From Adiantum capillus-veneris (Eukaryota > Streptophyta > Polypodiopsida > Polypodiales > Pteridaceae), in assembly GCA_014529385.2 (NCBI GenBank), contig CM043952.1, positions 71,702,799 to 71,766,798 on the forward strand: a stretch of DNA of 64,000 nt, given 5' to 3'. Both the position numbers and the translations under genes were made by a program. The notes beneath the pieces were generated by a model. The model ran no database searches and had not been told where the DNA came from. It saw only the letters and a list, made by a program, of their open reading frames with translations. Positions 29,759-41,330 of the stretch are shown here, piece by piece. Every line of letters starts with the position of its first letter. The first letter of the stretch is position 1.

Positions 29759-29879
29759 GGCGTCGCTATGAGCATCGCAAAATTTACAAAGAAATTTGCG
29801 ACGCTCATAGCGACGCCGGGAATTTTTTTTTGGAGCGTCGCTGTGTGAGCGTCGCTAATATGAATAGCCTCTTGTAGTG
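29759..29879 (-). repeat. CACTA-2 right subterminal hairpin and terminal repeat
   Basis: GGCGTCGCTATGAGCATCGC ... GCGACGCTCATAGCGACGCC (29759-29816) is an inverted repeat with arms of about 25 bp. AGCGTCGCT units and the terminal CCTCTTGTAGTG follow. On the transposase side this acts as the 5' end. Confidence 0.87.
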
Positions 29880-30447
29880 TGACCTTCATTCTGGCTACCA
29901 TCAAATCCGCATTAAGGCCGAGGATATTGCAAAGACTACTTTTCGTACACGTTATGGGCATCATGAATTTACAGTTCTTGCTTTTGGTTTGACTAATGCA
30001 CCAGCAACTTTCATGTGCTTAATGAATAATATTTTTCACCCGTATCTTGCTAACTTCATTCTGGTATTCTTGGATGATATTTTTGTGTATTCTAAGAATG
30101 AAGAAGATCATGCATTGCATTTAAAGAAAACATTTGAGGTTTTGCGTGAGCATAAATTGTATGCCAAAGCAAGTAACTGTTCTTTTGCAAAGGATCAGAT
30201 TGTGTATTTGGGAAGAGTGATTTCTAGAGAGGGGATTCACATTGATCTTGACAAAGTTAAGACTATTGTGGAGTGGCCAACGCCTATGTCATTAAGGGAT
30301 GTGATAAGCTTTATGGGTCTAGCACAATATGAGGGCGCACACATTAAAGATTTCTCTAAGATAGCAAGTCCTTTGACCGAATTGACCAAGAAAGACATGG
30401 GATATTTCTGTGGACTTCTAGCTGTGAGATTGCTTTTGAGACCTTGA
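29880..30447 (+). pseudogene. Gypsy-1 reverse transcriptase, C-terminal part
   Basis: The frame resumes after the CACTA insertion with LHSGYHQIRIK and continues through TPFG-equivalent AFGLTNAPATFM, the catalytic FLDDIFVYSK (LDD at 30070-30078), YLGRVISREGI and the thumb/connection region ([20 protein letters not shown]). The frame ends at 30447, overlapping the RNase H frame by a shift. Catalytic aspartates are intact. Confidence 0.92.
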
Positions 30448-30860
30448 AGGCTAAAATAGCGGAAAATTGTGTTTTAAAGGTTACTGAGATGGGCAAACCA
30501 TTTGTCGTGTCCTGTGACACTAGTGGTGAACAATTAGGTTGTGTTTTGACACAAGAAGGAAGAGTGGTTGCATATGAATCTAGGAAATTAAGACGACATG
30601 AATTGAACTATGCAACATATGATCTAGAATTGCTTGCTGTTGTTCATGCATTGAAGCATTGACGTCATCTTTTGCTTGGTGTAAAATTTGAATTGCGTAC
30701 TGATCATCAAAGCTTGAAGTATATTTTCACTCAGCCATTGTTAAATAACAGACAAAGAAGATGGATTGAATCGATAGTTGAGTATGACTTTGATTTGAAG
30801 TATTTGTGTGGAAAAGAAAATAAAGTTGTAGATGCATTGAGTCGTAGGCCCATGTGTAAT
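30424..30860 (+). pseudogene. Gypsy-1 RNase H
   Basis: [44 protein letters not shown] and LRTDHQSLKYIF follow the standard gypsy RNase H order, ending near VVDALSRRP. A TGA at 30660-30662 replaces the expected Trp of KHWRH, and a frameshift separates this from RT near 30440. Confidence 0.9.
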
Positions 30861-32050
30861 TTGTTGATGGTTGTGCGGTCCAATTTGATTGATGAGATAC
30901 ATGCTGAAGTTAAAAATGATTCCTTTTATATGCCTATTTTGAAATTCTTACGTGAAAATATTGGTGAGATGTATGAGAACAGACATCACTTGTATAAGGA
31001 AAATCTGTATTATTATGACTGCTTGTGTATTCCTGTAAATTCTGCTTTTAAGAGTCAAATTCTGCATGAGTGTCATAATTCACCTTTTTCTGGTAATCCT
31101 GGATTGAATAAGACATATGAAAAGATTAAAAGTTCATTCTTTTGGCCGCATATGAAATTGGATGTTAAGAATTATGTGCGTGAATGCTTTCAAAGTCAAC
31201 AAGTTAAGATTGAACATAAGAGGATGCCTGGTGACCTTCAACCCTTAGACATTCCTTTACAGAAGTGGGAGTCTATATCCATGGACTTTATCATTAGACT
31301 TCCTACTACTCGTGGAGGGTATGATTCGATCTTTGTGGTGGTAGATAGACTCACAAAACAAGCTCACTTCTTTCCTGTAAAAATAAATGATACTGCATTG
31401 ACCATTATATGCTTGTTTGTGAAATAGATATTTTTTTTGCATGGCATGTCCGAGAGCATAGTGTCTAACAGAGATTCTAAGTTCACTTCTCATTTCTGGA
31501 GAGCGGCTTTTAACTTTATAGGCACCCAGTTACGCATGTCTATCGCTTTTCATTCTCAAACAGATGGAGAAACGGAGAGAGTGAATCGTATTTTAGAAGA
31601 TATTTTACGAATGTATGTCAATGAAAAACAATCTAATTGGAATGAATATCTGCCTTTGGTTGAATTTGCATATAACAGTTCATATCATTCATCTATTAGG
31701 ATGACTCCGTTTGAGGCAATGTATGGCTACAACTATCCCACACCTGTTAATTTCCTTAACTGGAGGAATAAGGTAGAACTATCACGTGAGATGCTTGAGA
31801 AAATGGATAACGAGTTGGCCAAAATCAGGGGGAATATTAGAGAAGCTCAAAAGAGGCATAAATTGTATTATGACAAGAAACATCGGGTTGTGGAGTATGA
31901 AACTGGTAATATGGTTTTCTTAAAGGTTATTCCCGAGAAGTCTCATTTCATTCTTGAAAAGGATAAGAGATTGTCTCCACGATTTGTTAGGCCATTTAAA
32001 ATTTTGAAGTGCATTGGTTCATTAGCTTACAAAATTGGAATTGCCTTCTC
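30861..32050 (+). pseudogene. Gypsy-1 integrase
   Basis: The zinc-binding region shows HECHNSPFSGNPGLNKTYEK but its second Cys pair is altered (CFQSQQV). The catalytic triad is present: D in SMDFIIRLP, D in SNRDSKF and E in DGETERVNR. A TAG at 31425-31427 interrupts the core between the first two. The C-terminal GPY/F-like region (SPRFVRPFKILKCIGSLAYK) follows, then a frameshift near 32040. Integrase would join cDNA ends to host DNA. Confidence 0.9.
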
Positions 32051-32316
32051 ATTTTAAAGTGTATCCTGTATTTCATGTGAGTTTATTGAAAAAGTATGTT
32101 TTTAATGTGCATCATGTTTTACAGAATAACTCTAAGTTGAAAGATGACAAGACATTGACTGTAGAACCAGACTTAGTGCTAGATAGGCGTGTTAAACATA
32201 TGAGAAATAGAGACATTGTGGAAGTTTTGGTTAAGTGGCAGAACTATCTTGTAGAGAATGCATCATGGGTTGATCTTAGTGTTTTGCAAAGAGAATTTCC
32301 CTCCTTCCAACTCTGA
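32035..32316 (+). pseudogene. Gypsy-1 C-terminal chromodomain
   Basis: After HFKVYPVFHVSLLKKY the frame contains DRRVKHMRNRDIVEVLVKWQ and NYLVENASWVDLSVLQREFP, matching a chromodomain (VEKIL...YLVKWKGY...TWE). In chromoviruses it directs insertion toward marked heterochromatin. The frame ends at 32314-32316, shortly before the purine tract. Confidence 0.85.
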
Positions 32317-32345
32317 GGACAGAGTTAATTTTGATAAGGGGAGAA

Positions 32346-33483
32346 TGTAATAGGACTAATCTTTGAAGTTCTTAAAGTCGAAAAGAATGTAGTAGGGCAT
32401 ATCTTTCGTTTAGCATGATTTGAAAGATCGTTGAATAGTCTATTAAATAGAGCTTATATGAATGATTTTGAGATATTAAGAGAGAAGATATATTCTTTTT
32501 TAAATAATACACTAAAGACGTATTTGATAAAGATTAATGAATAATAGATAGTCTGTTTATGAATAGTAAAATTGAGATTTTTATTAATATCAATGTTTTA
32601 TATTTATGTGTTTTAGCTTAAAATGCATGGGTAGGCTTAAAATAAGTTGAAAAAGTAGTGGAGATCCAAAAATAGAGGTTTTAGGAGTCACGATCTAAAA
32701 ATTGCGTTTTCAGCCAAAGAAAGACGTTTTTCGCAATTTTGTCCGCGTACTCCTGTAGGCCAAACCTATTCCCGTCGTTTTGAGTACCTTGATTGCTCTG
32801 TTCTAAGTTCGTTTGTAAAAGTTATGATGAAAACAAACAGAAGGCAGCAGCAGGGTAGTATACACAGGGACAGGCAAACATACAACATCATACAGCTCTC
32901 CCTGCTACAACCAAGAAGTGGATTTGTTTCTTTATGGTAGACTATTGCAATTGAGATTATGAAGGTACATAATTATGTTTGTTTACTTTGATTATCATGT
33001 TGAATTGGTTGCACGAGTATGTTCTTTTGGCTATTTTGTAGGCGATGCAAAAATCAATGTATGAAACAAGATCTGTGCAAAGTGTCATGATAAAAATCTT
33101 ACCTTCACGGATTGCTTAGCGATCACGTTCTTATCTTATTCTCGCAGGTATACTTGGTGCAAAAATCGAGTTGACTGAACGCCTAAAAAGCGACTATTTT
33201 GAGAAGTCGCAGGCTTTTGGAGGAAAAGAAGGATAAAAGCACGACGAGTGGTGCGTTTGGGGATCATTCACACATCTCCTCTTCTATGAGTGCGAGTGCG
33301 AGTGCGAGTGAGACGCTGCATGCAAGCTAACTGAAGCTCAGGGGTGGTCGGGAGGTTCGAGCTCCGTACAATGGAGTGCGCCCATATATTTTATTGCTCC
33401 TCTGTTGTATCAAAATTCTATCAATACAAAGATCTCTTTCTCTATCTTTTGCTGTCTATCTCTAGTATTCTGTTTTTGTGACA
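32346..33483 (+). repeat. 3' LTR of Gypsy-1
   Basis: 1138 bp, starts TGTAATAGGAC after AAGGGGAGAA and ends TTGTGACA. Followed by GTGTT. Confidence 0.9.
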
Positions 33484-35397
33484 GTGTTAAAACGATTGAA
33501 GAAATAAAATGAAAAGAAAGAATCAAAGAAACATTACACTTCTACTACTAACGTCTTCAGAATGCTAGAACATATTGGTTCCAACCAACAAACTCTGGAG
33601 GCATCATCGACTTGCACTCTGAATCCCAATGTGTAGCCAAAAAGCAATCTACCCGTGCATCATCATCAAAGCGTCATTTTGACGTGGAAAAGGTGTCTAT
33701 GAGTCAAACTTCATTGCAAGAAAGCTTACATAATGGTATACTCAATGATGAACAACTCGATATTGCTGAAGCGATTTACTTTTCAGTGCTATGATGATGG
33801 TGGACAATGAGCATTGGAAGAAAATTGGTGAGTTTGGATCAAGGTTTTCACCGTCCACGTACCATGCTATGTGAAATGATCTATTGGAGAAACTCTATGT
33901 TCAAGTGTAGAACGTGTGCAAAGGGTAGTTCTTAGCAATATAGACCTTTCTATAGATTTACCATAGTTAGCGACGACTGGTCCAATGTACAAAGAAAACC
34001 ACTAATTAGTTTAATGATTGTTTCATTTGGAGGTGAAACATTTGTTCGAGTTGTGGATTCACATGGTTCCATTAAGTTTGGGGTTTATATTGCTGATATA
34101 ATTGCCTCTATGATAGAGGAAGTGGGTGCTAAACATGTAGTCCAAATTGTAAGGGACGATGCAAAGAATTGCAAGAATGCCGGCAAAAGCTTGAAGCGAT
34201 ACCCGCATGTTTTTCCTTCCAGGTGCAATACACATGGTTTGAATCTTGTGATAAAATATTGATATAAAAGTGACGATACCAAGTGGTTTGCCTCTATTGT
34301 TGATGCTATGCTAAAAAGACAGAGAGTATTATAATTTTTTTGACCTCGCATGTCAGTAATATTAAAACTACCTACAGAGACTAGATTTTTCACTCACTTC
34401 TACACTTTTGCGTTTCTTCTTCAAACCAAAGATTCAGTCATAGCTACATTTACATGTATGGCATTTCATGATTGGGAGAGCAAGCAAAACGTAACAGTGA
34501 AAGAAAAAATCAAAGTCTTAAGGGCAGCGTTTACGAAAAAAACTTGGTGGAGTAGTGTCATGGTCCATGGATGCATATCGTGTAATGATGCCTATTATGT
34601 ATGCCATAGACAATCTTGAGTAGAGGGCACCCAATCTTGGAAAAGTATGAATGCAATGGTGGACAAGGATTTTGGAGTGTCTTGAAAAATTAGAGCAGTC
34701 GGTGGTGGAAAAACATTGCCAGGTTCCATTCTCTCGTTGCAAAATTAAAGTCCCCTTGAAGTACTTTCATGCTAGATGGATTAGAGCACATACACCATTA
34801 CACATTGCTACTTACATGCTTTACCTTGAATATTGGAATATGGAATTCATGTCCAATGTTGAAGTGGTTCATGAATTTTACACAGTGGTAAACACTTTCT
34901 ATGCCAATGTTGATGATTGTATAAGAGGCATAAAAGAAATCTCCTTTTTCGGTTGAAAGAAGGTCTAATTTCAAACTCTCTCATTCAACAAATGGCAAGC
35001 AAGCAGCTTGCATGGAAATGGTAGATGATGAATGGTTAAGAATACTATGCTCTCGGGGGGTTCAGTGTTCAATACACCCTTATATAACTATGCGTACACT
35101 AGGAGTTTCCCTCTTGCACCCTGGTGGTTTGTATTCGTTGGCCATGCCAAGTATGGTATATAGGCCTTCATTAGTTGCTACACTGCACAATGCGCATATG
35201 GATATATTTTGCATTTGCCTCACCAAGAATATAAGATGATAATAGTGTCCACATGGCACCATATAATGGCCGCTCCAATCGTCAAACACTTTGTAGCATA
35301 GGGATAGTGGAGGAACTTCTAGCCACATTTGAAACACCCACAATCTCAGGATGCATTAAAAAGTGGGACTGTAACTGCCTTGGCGTATAGAAATTAA
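33484..35397 (+). pseudogene. hAT-1 part 3: DUF659-like transposase body (decayed)
   Basis: Several frame-broken pieces read like a DUF659-type hAT transposase. One is a TIEEIKxKxKN linker (about 33490-33530). Another is the piece at 34014-34262 with VSFGGETFVRVVDSHGSIKF, IEEVGAKHVVQIVRDDAKNC and CNTHGLNLVIKY, close to the family's V-V-T-D-N-A-x-N-C and C-A-x-H-x-L-N-L motifs. A third, at 34350-34619, has ETRFFTHFYTFAFLLQTKDS. No sustained frame and many stops. With 4164-6100 it forms one relic split by about 29 kb of later insertions. The last 300 bp before Copia-2 show no domain. Confidence 0.75.
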
Positions 35398-35481
35398 TGT
35401 TAGGAAATAAGACGCAGCTAAATAGATAATTGAGTAGATTACTTAATGGAGAGAGACAGATTTACATACACGAGATTATAG

Positions 35482-35516
<35 letters not shown>

Positions 35517-36158
35517 CACGATATACGTGGTTCACCCAATGTGCGCTATGTCCACGGGAAAGCAGCCACTCAATGGCTTTAGTACTTCAAAACAAGAACT
35601 AGTTTACGAAGGGATTATACCCTTAATGGAGCTCCCGCTTTGCTTCACTCTCACCACCTCACACTCACCTTGTTGCATCAACTTCACACTATGAAATGTG
35701 TGTAGAAATGGCCTCCTTTTATAGGCCAAAAGGGCTGCCCTCTCTCATGAGAGGCAGCCAGGTGTAGCCGCCCTTGTGTAGATAAGTCCAAATCGGACCC
35801 TCTAATCCGCCCATGTGTGGACGCCCTTGAGAAGACAAGTCCGCTTATGAATTCGGCCATCGACCACCGGCCATCAGCCATTGACTACCGGCCACCGGCC
35901 AACCGACGGTTGTTTTCCGACCACTTTTTGGCCGCCGTCCGGCGATAAGAAATATTCCAGCGAGGGAAAAAAAAAGGTCTCTAGGGATTCCGCCCCCGAG
36001 GCCCCTAAAGTTGCCCCTAATTTTTTGCCGTGAAAATTTTGGTTTCTAGCGAGTGATTTTCCTTCACGCACGATGGCTTCTCCTCATAATGGGGGCCTTA
36101 CAAATGTGCGCTTTTACCACAGAAAATTACAAGGGTAAATCAGGCTCCATACTCAACA
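35398..36158 (-). repeat. 3' LTR of Copia-2
   Basis: 761 bp with a (GA)n tract at about 35486-35512 and a repeated GGCCACCGGCCA/GGCCATCAGCC segment near 35850-35905. Differs from its mate by several small indels. Confidence 0.92.
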
Positions 36159-36218
36159 ATCTCCCACTTGGAGACTGATCTCCAAACTAAACTTGTGACT
36201 GCTTTCCATTCTGGCTTC

Positions 36219-39200
36219 TTATCCTTGAATGCCGATTGAAGATGAACAAAAGCTCAACTTCTCCTTGTGGACCACCTTTGTAAACATGTCTGCAGGATTT
36301 TCACTTGTATGCACCTTTCCTAGCTTTAGCTGTCCCTCTTCCAAAAGAGTGCATATGAAGTGATATCTCACCTCAATGTGCTTTGTCCTTGAATGAAAGG
36401 CTGAGTTCTTCGCAAGATGGATAGCGCTTTGGCTATCACTGTAGAAGAAACAATTGTCTTGTTTGAATCCAAGCTCTTCGAAGAATCTGTGAAGCCACAG
36501 AATTTCTTTGCTTGCCTCCGTCATTGCTCCATACTCAGCTTCCGTGGTAGAAAGTGAAACCACTTTCTGTAGCTTTGAAGCCTAGCTTACTGCTGTGCCT
36601 CCAACCATGAACACATAGTCAGTAGTGCTTCTTTGAGTATCTTTGTAACCTGCCATATCTGCATCATCATACCCTTCTAGAAAAATATCAGTTTCTCCAA
36701 AATACAAAGCATTTGTTGTTGTCCCTTTTAGATACCTAAGTATCCATTTCACAGCTTGTCAATGCTCTTTACCTGGGTTGTCCATGAACCTACTCACAAC
36801 TCCCACTGCATGTGCAATGTCTGGCCTTGTCGAGACCATAGCATACATTAGACAACCTACCATTGCAGCATATGGAACTTTAGACATATAGGCTATCTCC
36901 TCTTGTGTCTTTGGACACATATCCTTTGTTAGTTTAAAATGACCAGCCAAAGGTGTAGAAACTGGTTTTGCATTTTGCATTGCAAACCTTTCTAGTACCT
37001 TCTCGATGTAATCTTCTTGAGATAGCTTTATTGTCTTCTTCGTCCTGTCCCTTGATATTTTCATACCAAGTATCCTCTTTGCAGCACCTAAATCTTTCAT
37101 TGAGAAAGATTTAGAGAGATCCTCTTTTAGGTCTTTGATGTCCTGCATGTTAGTACTTGTAATCAACATGTCATCAACATACAACATTAGGATGATGAAT
37201 TTCCCATCTCCCAAATTCTTCGTGTAGATGCAGTGATCCGAGTTGCATCTTGTGAATCCATGATCCAACATCCATCGATCAGACTTCAAGTACCATTGTC
37301 TTGATGCATATGCTTGCTTTAAACCATACAAGATCTTCTTTAATCTGCAAACCATTTTCTCCTTACCTTTTACTTCATACCCCTTTGGTTGAAGCATGTA
37401 GATTTCCTCCTCTAAGTCACCGTGAGGGAATGCCGTATTTATATCCATTTACTCGAGATTTAGATCATGAGCAGCCAAAAGGCTTAAGACAAGCCTAATT
37501 GAGTTCATTTTTACAACAGGAGAAAATATTTCATTGAAGTCAATACCCTTCTTTTGAGAAAACCCTTTTACCACAAGCCTAGACTTGTACCTTTTCTTCC
37601 CACCTTCTTCTTCCTTCAGCTTGTACACCCATTTGTTTTGAAGTGCCCGCTTACCTTTAGGCAGCTCAACCAACTCCCATGTTTGGTTGCGATGTAGTGA
37701 GTCCATCTCCACTTGCATGCTCTTCGTCCATTCTTCTTTGGATTCATGTTGCATAGCTTCTTCGTATAATTCTCGCTCTCCAGAATCTAAGATCAAGAGA
37801 TGGTTGAAGGAAGGAACAAACCTTTCTGGAGGTCTACTTGCTCTTGTAGATCTTCGGGGAATAGGTTGAGGCTCCTCATAAGGTTGACGTTGTTGCACAT
37901 TGTCACCGTTTGCAGTCCTTGAGTCTTCACCGTCCTCAAGCTCCATGTACTCATCACCTGTTTCTTTTGTTTGATTTCTTTCCAAGTAATCTTTGTATAT
38001 ATTTTTTTTGTTAAAAATTACATCCCTACTCCTTAAGATTTTACCATCTTCAGGATTCCATAGGCGATACCCAAAGTCACCTTCTCCATAGCCAATGAAG
38101 AAACACTTTTTGGACTTTGCATCTAGCTTTGATCTTAGGCTTCTATCTATGTGCATGAAAGCCTCACACCCAAACACTTAAATAAATGCATAATTCACCG
38201 TTTAACGTGTCCATGCCTCTTCTGGAACTCCCCCATCCAGTGCCGTTGAGGGTGACCGATTGATTAAGTACACAGACATACTTACAGCTTCCACCCAAAG
38301 CTCAAGCGGTAGGTTTGCATGTAGCCGCATGATTCGTGCTCGCTCCATGATTGTCCAGTTCATCCTTTTCGAAATCCCATTTTGTTGAGGTGTTCTTGGG
38401 GTTGTCCTTTGCCTCCGAATACCATTGCTAGCACAAAAGCTTTCAAAAGCTTGGCTGCAATATTCGCCTCCATTGTCGGATCTGAGGCATTTAACCTTGG
38501 TACCTGTTTCATTCTCCACAAAGGCTTTCCACCTTTGAAATATGGAAAATACATCGGACTTATTCTTCATGATATAAACCCATGTTTTTCTAGTCGCATC
38601 ATCTATGAATGTTACATAGTACAATGAGCCACCAAGTAATGGTGTACTTGCAGTACCCCAAACATTAGAATGAACCAACTCAAGTTTTTTTTTTTTTCTT
38701 TCATTTCCTAATTTTTGAAATTTCACCCTCTTTTGTTTACCATAAACACAATCTTCGCAGAACTCTAAGTCCACTTCCTTCAAACCTGGTAGAAGCTTCT
38801 TTGTTTGAAGAATTTGCATTCCTTTGGCACTCATATGCCCAAGCCGGTAGTGCCACACCGCACTGTCAACCTCTGTAGTTGCTGCACAAGCTAAAGGTTG
38901 CGTGCTAATAGTACACAAGTAATGTGTATCGACTTTTTCTCCCTTGGCAACCACAAAAGATTCCTTTGAGATCTTCCACCGTTTGTTTCCGAATGCAATG
39001 TTGTGACCTTCACCGTCCAATTGTCTTGTAGAGATCAAATTTTTGCGAAGAGAAGGAACATGGCTAACATCTTTAAGCTTCCACTCATTTCCATTAGAAG
39101 TTTTGACAGAAACTGTACCTTTGCTGACAATGTCACAAGCTTCATCATCTCCCAAGTATACATACCCAAAATTACCTTTGCTGTAATCTTGGAAATGTTT

Positions 39201-39358
39201 CTTGTGTGGTGTCGCATGGAATGAAGCCCCAGAATCTACTATCCAGGAATTAGACACATTGTCTAATGAGAGAATTAGAGCATCTTGCTCTACTTTACTT
39301 GCCACATTGGCCTCTGATGTTGGCTTGTTGTCTTGCGACTCTGTCTCCTTCTTCTTCT
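36219..39358 (-). pseudogene. Copia-2 Pol: protease, integrase, RT, RNase H (several stops)
   Basis: From 39358 down: a Lys/Glu-rich linker, the protease (WIVDSGASFH, about 39210-39250), the GAG-pre-integrase zinc region (WHYRLGHMS ... FCEDCVYGKQ) and the integrase core (VHSNVWG, SDNGGEY, Q-Q-N-G), ending at a frame break near 38200. A second frame (37449-38177) carries the integrase end (FGCEAFMHIDRSLRSKLDAK) and RT entry (NKWVYKLKEEEGG). A third (36759-37448) has LYVDDMLITS (about 37165-37195). RNase H occupies 36219-36563 (SLSTTEAEYGAM, DSQSAIHLAKN). TGA at 36759-36761 replaces Trp. The integrase has VHSNVWG where VHSDVWG is usual, losing the first catalytic Asp. Confidence 0.92.
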
Positions 39359-39506
39359 TGTTGGAGCTATATATACCAACCCGTGTGCTACATATAGCTA
39401 GGAGTCCCCACTATATAAGTGTACTCACTGTGTGCACTCCACACACTTTGGGGATTGCATATGATGGTGTCGTCTCTCTCTCGCTCTCTCTCTCTCTCTC
39501 TCAACA
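39359..39506 (+). repeat. 5' LTR of SL-3
   Basis: 148 bp. Differs from the 3' copy at only a few positions (for example GTGTGCTAC following CCAACCC versus CCTGTGCTAC). Confidence 0.93.
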
Positions 39507-39519
39507 TGGTATCAGAGCC
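39507..39519 (+). other. primer-binding site of SL-3
   Basis: TGGTATCAGAGCC directly after the 5' LTR. Confidence 0.92.
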
Positions 39520-41330
39520 ATCTTTCCAAGACAAGGTTTGTTTTGCAAGACATCTAAGGAGAGGCTGGATGTTCGATGATGTGGTGCGCAACACAGGGCT
39601 TCCAAGGTAGAATTTTGACCAAGGAAAGGGTCGATGACTGTGACGAAGCTTTGGGACACATCAATCATCATGCAATCATCGCAACACAGATCATCAAAGA
39701 TAAGTCATGCTTTTCTTGTTCGTTCTAAAAGTTCTTTGCCGGTGAGTGTGACGAAGCTTTGCGACAAAACAAAGGCAGTTCTACGTGAATCTGCCTTGCT
39801 TTCAGACGCTCGTAATAGCTAGCTGGTGGTTATGCTTGCTTGTTTTTCTTAAAATAACGCGTTGTTTTTCTTAAATATGGGGCGATCTGCTCGAGGCAGC
39901 TCTACGTCAATATTTTGCCCTGCTTTTAGATGCTCATAATGTTCATAATGTTTTGGTAGACCTGCTGCAGAGGTTGACGTGGCTTACAAGTAGAAATCTT
40001 ACGCAAGCATAGAGAAGCAAGTAGGTGCATAAAATTGCGACAGGGTTGACGTTTCAGTAGAGAGAGCGAGAGAGAGTGAGAGAGTAGAGAGAAAGAGAAA
40101 CAACTTGAGTTGGAGCACGCAAGCTGAAGCACACAAGCATGGATCAATTGAAGCGGTGGAGGTGTAAGATGGTAAAGCAGACCCGGATTTAGGCAGCTCT
40201 ACACAAAACGAGCGTATATTAGACACAGAGAGGATCTCTCTCTCTCTCTCCACACAAACAAACCAAGGTGGAGACGCAGATCGTTGCTGTGAGTGAAAAA
40301 TCTTGTTACGCGTTTGACGATGGCTACCATGGGCACCAGCAACATGCAGGAAAAACTATTAGCACTCTAGTGTCTAGGAAGCGTGATGATTACGTAGTGC
40401 AGTCTGTTATAATATCTATTGTAGGTCTAGCCTATGCTTGATGCTAGTTCATGGACACTTGAAGCAATTATATTAGGACTAATGCATAGCAATGGCAAAG
40501 ACCACCTGATTTGTGTCTTGTGAAGCCCGTGCCTCACGACGGCGACAAGCCCCATGTGCCCCTATTTTTGACAGTTGGCAGTAACGAGCAAAGGTACGAC
40601 GGTACACCGGCTGAGGAAGGTAATTAGAATGCTGCTATGTCATGTCGTGTCAGTAACGAGAAAAGGTACGACGGTACATCGGCTGAGGAAGGTAATTAGA
40701 GTGCTGCCATGTCATGTCGTGTATGCGTCCGGTTATTTTTGTTGCCATAATTTGAATGTACTAATCTGCCTACTATATTTAGGGTGATAAATAAGCTCGA
40801 CGTCCAAAGCGAGCACTGTCATAGCAGTTCAAGAATAGCGTCTTAGGTGTTTTTGCTCGCTTTATTTATAAGTGCTTTGCCATGTTTAGCACTACCCTTC
40901 ATGTTCGCCAAAGAAAAAGAATTTGTTTACTAAGCTTCATTTATTTCATTGCTTTGGGATGCTCATATTAAATAAGAGGTCATACAGGGATGGTGGTCGT
41001 CTATTGCATGGCATCAAACGATGATAAGGTTTAAGAGCACAAAAGCATGTCGCTTTATGTTGGTATTCATCCATGCCTATCACAACTGACTGTTACACGT
41101 TTTTATTTATTTATTATGATCATATATGGTGTAGTCATGGCGTGCCTGCTTGTCACCCCCTGCAGACCACCATAAAACAATTTCAAATTTACACTTGTTT
41201 TCATAAGTGATTGTACTGATTATTTTAGATGCACGATGAAGTTACATGATGTGTCTTCATCCACGGTTCAAGAGATGACAAGATTTACCAAGCCATTATC
41301 TATTGACTAGTCATTTTCTTGAGGTTTTGC
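39520..41330 (+). other. SL-3 5' interior, non-coding
   Basis: Contains internal duplications: GTGACGAAGCTTTG(G/C)GACA at about 39640-39660 and 39750-39770, a GGCAGCTCTACG(T/C) motif repeated near 39776, 39896 and 40190, and a tandem pair of about 79 bp at 40578-40735 (GTAACGAGnAAAGGTACGACGG). No retroelement domain. Confidence 0.65.

Larger units (their letters stand above)
16311..29879 (-). mobile_element. CACTA-2: CACTA transposon with two transposase genes and a captured gene fragment
   Basis: The termini are CACTACAAGAGG (16311-16322) and CCTCTTGTAGTG (29868-29879), flanked by the 3-bp target duplication TGA (16308-16310 and 29880-29882). Excising element and one TGA joins the gypsy RT frame perfectly. 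Contents on the minus strand are a TNP2-like transposase (18418-21989), a Transposase_24 gene (16836-18145) and an HMA gene fragment (28465-28829). Both ends carry AGCGACG subterminal clusters. GagPro-1 (22692-28381) is inserted between the transposase promoter side and the HMA fragment. Without it the element is about 7.9 kb. The coding genes carry stops and a splice-site loss. Confidence 0.95.
6101..33483 (+). mobile_element. Gypsy-1: chromodomain Ty3/gypsy retrotransposon split by nested insertions
   Basis: LTRs at 6101-7257 and 32346-33483 share start (TGTAATAGGACTAATC) and end (TGACA). A primer-binding site TGGTATCAGAGC (7260-7271) follows the 5' LTR, and a purine tract (AAGGGGAGAA, about 32336-32345) precedes the 3' LTR. 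Coding order is Gag, protease, RT, RNase H, integrase, chromodomain, that is, a chromovirus-type gypsy element. Flanks are CTGTT (6096-6100) and GTGTT (33484-33488), a target duplication with one mismatch. The interior is broken by SL-1 within gag and CACTA-2 within RT, plus an internal gag deletion and several stops. It is inserted in the hAT-1 relic. Confidence 0.93.

Noticed and set aside
35012-35239. Frame after the DUF659 region as the hAT C-terminal dimerisation domain
   Set aside because: I could not match the expected hAT C-terminal motif; left as unassigned decayed sequence.
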